A DNA stretch of 20,122 nucleotides. Origin: JBBQBQ01 sp038317685 (GTDB lineage: Bacteria; Desulfobacterota; Desulfuromonadia; Desulfuromonadales; DDH964). How positions within the stretch are numbered: the stretch's first letter is position 1; each line of letters begins with the position of its first letter. The notes beneath the pieces were generated by a model. The model made no database searches and was not told the origin of the DNA. It saw nothing but the letters and a program-made list of their open reading frames with translations. The position numbers were made by a program, and so were the translations under genes. Shown in pieces: positions 15,501-20,122 of the stretch. Location of the stretch: assembly GCA_038317685.1 (NCBI GenBank), contig JBBQBQ010000035.1:1-20122 (forward strand), in the 5' to 3' direction.

Positions 15501-18500
15501 TCGTCCCCGGCCAGCCCTTCCAGCCGGTTGGCGCCGGCGTTGCCGGTGATCCAGTTGGAAAGCTCGTTGCCGGTCCCGAGGGTCGCGGCGCCGGTCAGGG
15601 TGAGGTTTTCGAGGTTGGCGCCGAGGGTATAATCGACCCCGGCGCGCACTTCGTCGGTCCCCTCGTCCAGAAGCTCCACCACCTGGTCGCCGGCGTCGTC
15701 GACGAGGTAGAGGTCATCCCCGGCTCCGCCGCGCAGCAGGTCGGCGCCGCTGCCGCCGTCGAGGGTATCGTTGCCGGCCTTGGCGATAATCGTGTCGTCG
15801 CCGCCGAAGCCCTGCAGCCGGTCGGCGACGCTCGTCCCTTCGATGGTGTCGTTGCCGTCGCTGCCGTTCAGGTCGAAGCCGAGGGCGAGGAGGTCCTGGT
15901 AATTCCAGACGGTGCCGTTGGCGAATTCGAAGCGGTCGATGGCGACCTGGCCGAGGACGTCGTCGGGGTTGAAACCCTCGATGTGGATGGCGTCGCCGGC
16001 GCTGCCGGTGCGGATCAGCAGCGAGCCGAGGCCGAGGGTGAGGCTGCCGGTGGAGATCCCCGCGCCGAAGCGCAGGGTGTTGCTGCCGGTGTCGTCGATG
16101 GTCAGCAGGCCGTCGCCGGGGTTGTAGAGGTAGGTATCGACCCCCGCGCCCCCCTCCAGTCGGTCGTTGCCGCCTCCGCCGGCGAGGAGGTCGTCCCCGT
16201 CGCCCCCCTGGAGAAGGTCGTTCCCCGCGCCGCCTTGGAGGATGTCGTCGCCGTCGCCGCCGGTGAGCCGGTCGTTGCCGGCATTGCCGTACAGGGCATC
16301 GTCGCCGTCGCCGCCGTCGAGGACGTCGTCCCCGGTCTCGCCGCTGGCGTCGCCGTAGAGGATATCGTTCCCGGCGCCCCCGGTCAGGAGGTCGTTGCCC
16401 GCACCGCCGACCAGGGTATCGTCGCCGTCGCCGCCGTCGAGGACGTCGTCCCCTTGCGCGCCGATGACATCGCCATAAAGCTGGTCGTTGCCGCTGCCTC
16501 CGGCCAGGACGTCGTTCCCCGCGCCGCCGACCAGATAATCATCGCCGGCGCCTCCGTCGAGTTGGTCGTTCTCCTCGTTGCCGTACAGGGTGTCGTTGCC
16601 GTCCCCCCCGTTCAAGGTGTCTCTGCCGAGACCACCGTAGAGGGTGTCGTTATCGGCCTCGCCGTTCAGGACGTCGTCGTCGCCGCCGCCCGACAGTTCA
16701 TCGACGCCGCTGCCGCCGAAGAGGTGATCGTTGCCGTCGTTGCCATAGAGAAAGTCGTCGCCGTCGCCGCCGAGGAGCACGTCGTCCCCGACTTCGCCGT
16801 AGAGGGTGTCGCTGCCGGCCCCGCCGTCGAGTTCGTCGTCGCCGGCGCCGCCGGCCAGATAATCGTCGCCGTCGCCCCCCCGCAGGAGGTCTCTGCCGCC
16901 GAAGCCGAAGAGCCGGTCGTTGCCGGCGCCGCCGTCCATGGTGTCGTTGCCGTGCAACTCCTCCGCCAAGCTGGCGGCATCCCCCTGGAGTTCGTCGTCG
17001 CCGGCCCCGCCGTCGAGGGTGTCGTCACCGGCGCCGCCGACCAGAAGATCGAGTCCGTCGTCACCGGCCAGGGTATCGTTGCCGCCGCCGCCGTAGAGCG
17101 TGTCGTCGCCGCTGCCGCCGGCCAGATCGTCGTCCCCCTGGAGTTCCAGAGCCAGCGCCTCGCTCGGATGGTTGTCGCCGTGGAGGATGTCGTTGCCGGC
17201 CCCGCCCCGCAGGATATCGGCTCCCGCGCCGCCGATGAGGAGGTCGTCGCCGTCGTCCCCGAGCAGGGTATCGTTCCCCCCCTGGCCGAGGATCTGGTCG
17301 TTGCCGTCGCCGCCGGAGGCATAGTCGTCGCCGTCGAGGGAGGCCAGCAGGTCGGACTGGGAGTCGGCCCAGATCAGGTCGTTTCCCGCCCCGCCGAAGA
17401 GTGTGTCGGCCCCCGCTTCGCCGTGGAGTTCGTCGTTGCCGGCGTCGCCGTCCAGGATATCGTCCCCGGCGCCGCCGGCGAGCCGGTCGTCCCCGTCCCC
17501 CCCCGACAGGAGGTCGTTCCCCTTCAGGCCGTAGAGGAGATCGTTCCCCGTCCCGCCGAGGAGCTGGTCGTTGCCGTCGGAGCCGACCAGATGGTCGTTC
17601 CCGGCGCCGCCGTCGATAAAGAGCTGTCCGACCCTCTCCACCGGCCGGTGAAAGGTCCAGCCCACCAGCCCGTCCGGCAGCTCGACGCTGCCGCTCTCCC
17701 CGCCTTCGGAGTAGTCGATCCGGGCGGAGAGGGTCCGCGAACCCTCGTCGTAGGCAAATTCGAAGGCATAGTCGTAGTCCCCGTCATGGAAGGTCGTCCC
17801 GTTGAAGGCGAGGAGGTTGGTCGCCTCGGGGCCGAGGTCGACCGCGGCGCCGGGGATTCTGCCGTGGAATGGATTCAGGTAGCCGTCGGCGGCGAGGGCC
17901 GGTGGGGCGATGAGCAGCCCTGCTTCGTTCAGGGTGACATTGACGAAATCGTTCAGCCAGCGGACGAAGAGGGAGTCGGCCCAAAAACCGGCGGCACCCG
18001 GCACCGGCAGGTCGAAATCGGGGCTGTTCCCCCAGACCACGTCGTCGCCGGCGCCGGTTCGGATGACCGAGGACCCGCCGACATCATAGACCCGGTCGGC
18101 GCCCCCACCGGTGGAAATGGTATCGTCCCCCCCGCTGCCCATCACCTCGTCGTCGCCGTCGCCGGTGACGATGTCATCGGCTTCGTTCGAGCCGGAGATG
18201 CGGAAGGCCCGGGTGCCGTCGACGGCGGTGATGCGGGCGGCGCTGTCGTCCTCCTGGTAGCGGCGATAGACGGCGGGGCCGCCGGCGAGATCGACCAGCG
18301 GCAGGCCGGTCGCCGCCGCGTCGCGCAGGGTAATGCCGTAATCGCCGCTCGCGAAATCCTCCAGGACCACCTGTTTGCCGTCGCCGAGCTGCAGGGTGAA
18401 GGGGGAGTTCAGCGTCGCCAAAAGGCCGGTGGCGAGGTTCTCGTAAAGCCCGTCCGCGCGTTTTTGCCAGGTGCCGCTCAGGGTGTTGCCCTGCTGGTCC

Positions 18501-19915
18501 TTGATGATGGCGAGACCGTCTTCGTCGAAGAGATGATCCGTTCCCGCGCCGACGATGAAGGTGTCCATCCCGGCGCCGCCGTAGAGCCAGTTCTCGCCTG
18601 TCCCGCCGGCGAGTACATCGCCTCCTCCCTCGCCGTAGATATGATCGTCCCCGGCGCCGCCGGTGATGAAATCGACTCCGCCGCCGCCCCGGATCTCGTC
18701 GATGTTGAGGGCGATGGTGCCGCTCAGGTCGATGGTGTCGGACTGACCGGTGCCGGCCAGGATATTGATCCCCGTGCCGCCGTCGATGAACTCGACGGAG
18801 TTGGCCGCGGTGAACTCATGCACACGGATGGTATCGTCGCCGGCGCCGCCGCGGATGATATCGGTGCCGTCGCCGCCGTTGAAGGTGTCATAATCCAAAT
18901 CCTGTCCGATGACGACGAAGGTGTCGTCGCCGGACCCGCCGAGAAGGATATCCTGGCCTTTGCCGCCTTCGAGGTAGTCATTGCCCAGGCCGCCCGAAAT
19001 GGAGTCGTTGCCGCCCATGCCGTAGAGATGGTCGTCGCTGTCCCAGCTATCGCTGCTGATCATTTCGCCTGCGTCGCTGCCGAAGATGTAGTCGGATGCG
19101 CCGTTAATGGTGCTGAATTCGTCGTAAGAGTCCAGAGTTTGGACGGTGATGCTCTTGGCGATATCGGTAAAATTAAGGTGCTTGTCGGATGAAGAGGCGG
19201 CGGCAGGGTGGGTGAGCTGGTAGAGGAACAGGGCGCGGTCGTCCCAGTATTGGTCGGAAATCTCCGCCAAACTCTGGTCGCTGACTTCGGCATGGGTGGA
19301 ATAGTCAATTCCTGTCACGACAAATGAGTTCAGGTGCAAAAGGGCATAGGCGTGGGCCTTGTCTCCCTTGGCCAGATTTGATAGCAAAGCGTTGGCCTTT
19401 TCGCCGAGGTTGAAAAGTTGCAGGTCAGTCCTGCCTGTTTCTGCTAGCTGCTGAGCTATGGCCACTGTGCCAAGGGATGAGAGATCGACTGCACCGACGA
19501 TATCGCTAAGTGCGAGAAGAAAATTTCGTACCGGGTCGTCCCCGGGAACGAAGGACAGGGTTGAGCTCAAGGAGGTGTAGTCCTCTTGTGGGAGCAACGG
19601 GAGTAAACTATTGTAAACAGCGATGCCCTGATTAAGATCTGCGATCCCGTGAGCCGTAAACCCACCGAAGGAGCCACCGTTATAGTCCATAACAGGGTTA
19701 AAGCTACCGATGAGGCCGCCGACGATATCAGTTATTTCACCAGAAACGAGTTCCTGAAAATCCTGGCCGACGGTAACAACATTGACGTTGTCGGTAACGA
19801 TGCCGGTGACCGTTTGGGTGGAATTGAGGAATTCGGCAAACCTGTCCGGGTCGATACCAAGAATCTCTGCCATCAACTCCGTTTGCCCCGTTTCCATGGT
19901 ATCGGGGGGCACCAA
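12572..19915 (-). CDS. Giant RTX calcium-binding protein, type I secretion substrate (probable adhesin/surface protein)
   Basis: The product is at least 2447 residues. Residues 1-270 are Gly-poor. Residues 275-460 and 578-630 are RTX repeats around a linker ending DGKQVVLEDFASGDYGITL. Residues 631-765 form a non-repetitive domain. Residues 766-1262 are a nearly pure GGxGxDxLx array. Residues 1263-1345 form an HCBP-related domain (FEFANGTVWNYQDLL). Residues 1400-2307 hold seven modules of the type YLVDxxGD...GTDxV...YTLGANLENLTLTG. The last module is split by a Cys-flanked insert. The C-terminus (2319-2447) has another HCBP-like segment and a secretion-signal-like tail ending SLLTLVATSWHA. RTX repeats bind calcium and fold outside the cell. 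There is no protease, lipase or pore-forming motif, and no acyltransferase gene nearby. The start is unsure: TTG 19915, GTG 19912 (AGGTGA upstream), ATG 19897 and ATG 19873 are options, and the frame stays open to the window edge. Confidence 0.93.
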   Translation of the reverse strand: MVPPDTMETGQTELMAEILGIDPDRFAEFLNSTQTVTGIVTDNVNVVTVGQDFQELVSGEITDIVGGLIGSFNPVMDYNGGSFGGFTAHGIADLNQGIAVYNSLLPLLPQEDYTSLSSTLSFVPGDDPVRNFLLALSDIVGAVDLSSLGTVAIAQQLAETGRTDLQLFNLGEKANALLSNLAKGDKAHAYALLHLNSFVVTGIDYSTHAEVSDQSLAEISDQYWDDRALFLYQLTHPAAASSSDKHLNFTDIAKSITVQTLDSYDEFSTINGASDYIFGSDAGEMISSDSWDSDDHLYGMGGNDSISGGLGNDYLEGGKGQDILLGGSGDDTFVVIGQDLDYDTFNGGDGTDIIRGGAGDDTIRVHEFTAANSVEFIDGGTGINILAGTGQSDTIDLSGTIALNIDEIRGGGGVDFITGGAGDDHIYGEGGGDVLAGGTGENWLYGGAGMDTFIVGAGTDHLFDEDGLAIIKDQQGNTLSGTWQKRADGLYENLATGLLATLNSPFTLQLGDGKQVVLEDFASGDYGITLRDAAATGLPLVDLAGGPAVYRRYQEDDSAARITAVDGTRAFRISGSNEADDIVTGDGDDEVMGSGGDDTISTGGGADRVYDVGGSSVIRTGAGDDVVWGNSPDFDLPVPGAAGFWADSLFVRWLNDFVNVTLNEAGLLIAPPALAADGYLNPFHGRIPGAAVDLGPEATNLLAFNGTTFHDGDYDYAFEFAYDEGSRTLSARIDYSEGGESGSVELPDGLVGWTFHRPVERVGQLFIDGGAGNDHLVGSDGNDQLLGGTGNDLLYGLKGNDLLSGGDGDDRLAGGAGDDILDGDAGNDELHGEAGADTLFGGAGNDLIWADSQSDLLASLDGDDYASGGDGNDQILGQGGNDTLLGDDGDDLLIGGAGADILRGGAGNDILHGDNHPSEALALELQGDDDLAGGSGDDTLYGGGGNDTLAGDDGLDLLVGGAGDDTLDGGAGDDELQGDAASLAEELHGNDTMDGGAGNDRLFGFGGRDLLRGGDGDDYLAGGAGDDELDGGAGSDTLYGEVGDDVLLGGDGDDFLYGNDGNDHLFGGSGVDELSGGGDDDVLNGEADNDTLYGGLGRDTLNGGDGNDTLYGNEENDQLDGGAGDDYLVGGAGNDVLAGGSGNDQLYGDVIGAQGDDVLDGGDGDDTLVGGAGNDLLTGGAGNDILYGDASGETGDDVLDGGDGDDALYGNAGNDRLTGGDGDDILQGGAGNDLLQGGDGDDLLAGGGGNDRLEGGAGVDTYLYNPGDGLLTIDDTGSNTLRFGAGISTGSLTLGLGSLLIRTGSAGDAIHIEGFNPDDVLGQVAIDRFEFANGTVWNYQDLLALGFDLNGSDGNDTIEGTSVADRLQGFGGDDTIIAKAGNDTLDGGSGADLLRGGAGDDLYLVDDAGDQVVELLDEGTDEVRAGVDYTLGANLENLTLTGAATLGTGNELSNWITGNAGANRLEGLAGDDTLDGGGGDDILDGGSGADLMAGGDGNDTYLVDDAGDQIIDGYAQGTDRVESSIAYRLGAGLEELVLTGTMDLDGWGNAGANLLVGNAGANRLFGEAGNDRLEGGDGDDLLDGGAGSDTLVGGAGNDTYRLDTAGDVVVEVAGEGIDTVEAGFTCTLGSEVENLILTGSAALNATGNALDNHLTGNSGANLLDGGLGADLLEGGSGNDTYLVDNLGDLVSEGFGQGYDTVKSSVSFSLGANLEYLTLTGSAAIDGTGNELANSLIGNEAANLLSGGDGDDFLYGRGGDDTLFGGAGNDRLTGDAGADLLAGGQGDDIYYVDSEFDRVLEHVGEGTDLVYSSASHTLTAEVENLILTGSAALTGSGNNLDNRIVGNLGDNLLSGGAGNDVIDGFGGSNVMAGGSGDDLYLIRNSADQVIETAGEGYDRVESSASFTLGAEIEALTLTGDAYLSGIGNDLDNRLVGNTGYNRLDGLGGNDTLDGGSGNDQLYGGDGDDSLYGGDDPASLGYSFGSGINDDLLDGGAGNDHLDGGSGNDTLLGGDGDDYLYGGDDHLIPGSGGGYDYGGRILSNDDYLDGGAGADFLDGGTGHDRLLGGDGNDTLYGGADDDIMYGGAGDDTLEGGTGNDYLDGETGIDLMAGGDGNDVYLVDGYAVVTVIPGTGDGDDDGDDDGNGCGNGKDKQKGNEGVGNGDDPPPPGHATNRNDGPGTSPGNPGNKGGKKGGGEIAAASSDPGDSAPHSVKDDKNPPGKVKDPHGDGSDCDDDAGAGGTPPQTIISYVTDTVVEEEGGGYDVVHSAITYTLTANVEELWLTGSDNLDGTGNDLDNRLVGNLGDNLLKGGLGNDWLCGSWGNDTYLFDAGDGHDTIANSDVDGFDRLLFGAGLDPATLALFRNGNDLEIGSGGGDQVTVGNFFSDPAAQLDQLELADGRRLTTVDIDALIQQMAAYAVQEGIALTSLDSVQQNESLLTLVATSWHA
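13166..13549 (-). other. Low-complexity insert within the seventh composite module of the RTX protein
   Basis: This encodes about residues 2123-2250. From the module tyrosine to its GYD motif is 17 residues in module four (Y1681 to Y1698) but 144 in module seven (Y2118 to Y2262), so 127 residues are extra. The insert is rich in Asp, Gly, Lys, Pro and Asn. Acidic clusters with a cysteine lie near each end (DGDDDGDDDGNGC, Cys2146; GDGSDCDDD, Cys2232), with a basic Pro/Gly-rich middle. It contains a short 12-bp tandem repeat near 13490-13515. The reading frame is kept. Confidence 0.8.
13556..15865 (-). repeat. Seven composite RTX/beta-helix modules (protein-level repeats)
   Basis: This encodes residues 1351-2120 of the RTX protein; the second half of module seven lies further on. 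Each module reads YLVDxxGDxVxExxxxGxDxVxSSxxYTLGAxxENLxLTGxAxxxGxGNxLxNxxxGNxGxNxL and is joined to the next by three or more nonapeptides. The module tyrosines fall at residues 1403, 1501, 1600, 1681, 1789, 1879 and 2118. Such modules are known from RTX proteins such as bacterial alginate-epimerase-like and serralysin-related beta-roll proteins. Confidence 0.85.
16124..17620 (-). repeat. Long RTX nonapeptide array (about 55 units)
   Basis: This encodes residues 766-1264: uninterrupted GGxGxDxLx-type nonapeptides broken only by short loops at about 913-926, 978-988, 1149-1156 and 1189-1196. These form a parallel beta-roll that binds calcium between turns. At the DNA level it is a dense 27-bp periodic repeat. 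Confidence 0.92.
16299..16453 (-). repeat. 35-bp exact direct repeat 120 bp apart inside the RTX array
   Basis: Bases 16299-16333 and 16419-16453 are identical, and the distance equals 40 codons. The protein blocks following LYGDVIGAQ (near 1146) and LYGDASGET (near 1186) are near copies of each other, each with DDVLDGGDGDD. This points to a fairly recent 120-bp in-frame tandem duplication. Confidence 0.8.
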
Positions 19916-20122
19916 GCTTTCACCTATCTGAGTGAAAATTTCCGTAAACGTTCCACGGATAAGGCTTCGTGAACTAAGGTGAACGCTGTGAGAAGCCCTA
20001 CCCAGTAATCGTCGTGATTGGCTTCGCCGAAGTTCTGCTTGAACAGTCGAAAGCGGACCGACTTCTTCTACGTAGTTTTTGGGTTTGATAATTACTGGAC
20101 AAAGCGGGATGAAGTGAGCATC
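19916..20122 (-). other. Upstream region of the RTX gene; reading frame still open, start or promoter unresolved
   Basis: The RTX frame continues without a stop for 69 codons to the window edge, but it contains no ATG, GTG or TTG in that stretch and has low GC at third positions. A second minus-strand frame (19924-20067, 47 codons then TAG) has higher third-position GC and a protein-like composition. It lacks a start and follows a TAG at 20068-20070. No convincing -35/-10 pair was found. It may be a promoter region, more of the RTX gene, or a frameshifted remnant. Confidence 0.4.

Noticed and set aside
13490..18700. Short regularly spaced repeats that could suggest a CRISPR array
   Set aside because: The period is 27 bp (nine codons), the units are degenerate and the frame is open throughout, so these are RTX coding repeats, not repeat-spacer units.
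13733..19192. Very long open frame (1819 codons) on the plus strand, opposite the RTX gene
   Set aside because: It is the mirror of the Gly/Asp-rich nonapeptide code: its translation is endless Val/Ala/Gly/Pro repeats such as VVAVAAVE. The minus-strand frame has clear RTX families and a full secretion locus.
12572..19915. Classification as an acylated pore-forming RTX toxin or a LapA-type tethered adhesin
   Set aside because: No RtxC acyltransferase gene or hydrophobic pore region is seen for the toxin option. No LapD/LapG genes or recognised retention-module cleavage site is seen for the LapA option, though the N-terminus is not fully in view.
19649..19972. 107-codon plus-strand frame opposite the RTX N-terminus
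   Set aside because: Its composition is fairly protein-like, but it has no ribosome binding site and no recognised family, and the minus-strand RTX frame is continuous through it.

Overview
The window is GC-rich chromosomal DNA from a Gram-negative bacterium. A TolC-type outer-membrane gene sits beside an HlyB/HlyD pair, which requires an outer membrane. The mix of an apparent Mo/W-enzyme radical SAM maturase, FdhD, and an intergenic palindrome of a kind I associate with Desulfuromonadales/Geobacter-like genomes suggests an anaerobic deltaproteobacterium (Desulfobacterota). That taxonomic placement is inference from memory, not a measured result.

Left part (1-5.7 kb). The 3' part of a radical SAM/SPASM protein enters from the left edge and converges on fdhD, overlapping it by 16 bp. 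A small four-helix membrane protein (DoxX/MauE-like) diverges from fdhD and is followed by a 1101-residue SWIM/SNF2 helicase. These look like ordinary chromosomal genes.

Middle (5.7-7.7 kb). There are two minus-strand genes: an 82-residue protein of unknown function with an excellent ribosome binding site, and a GT-B (UGT/MGT-like) glycosyltransferase. A 116-bp imperfect palindrome (7619-7734), probably a dispersed REP/MITE-like element, separates the glycosyltransferase from the genes upstream of it.

Right part (7.7-20.1 kb). This is a self-contained type I secretion locus on the minus strand. In transcription order it runs: giant RTX protein (at least 2447 aa), TolC-like outer-membrane factor, HlyB-type ABC exporter with a degenerate C39 domain, and HlyD-type adaptor. 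The last three are tightly packed (4-bp ATGA overlap, then a 6-bp gap). A GC-rich hairpin with a short T-run lies between the substrate gene and the secretion genes and could set their ratio. No RtxC-type acyltransferase gene is present, so a secreted calcium-binding adhesin or surface protein is more likely than an acylated pore-forming toxin.

The RTX protein is the most interesting object. It has a Gly-poor N-terminal region, an RTX array of about 55 nonapeptide units, an HCBP-related domain, and seven repeats of a roughly 65-residue module joined by RTX linkers whose lengths differ almost always by multiples of nine residues. The seventh module is split by about 127 extra residues that are hydrophilic, Asp/Gly/Pro/Lys-rich and bracketed by two Asp-Cys clusters. 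The N-terminus is unresolved because the reading frame stays open to the right edge of the window.
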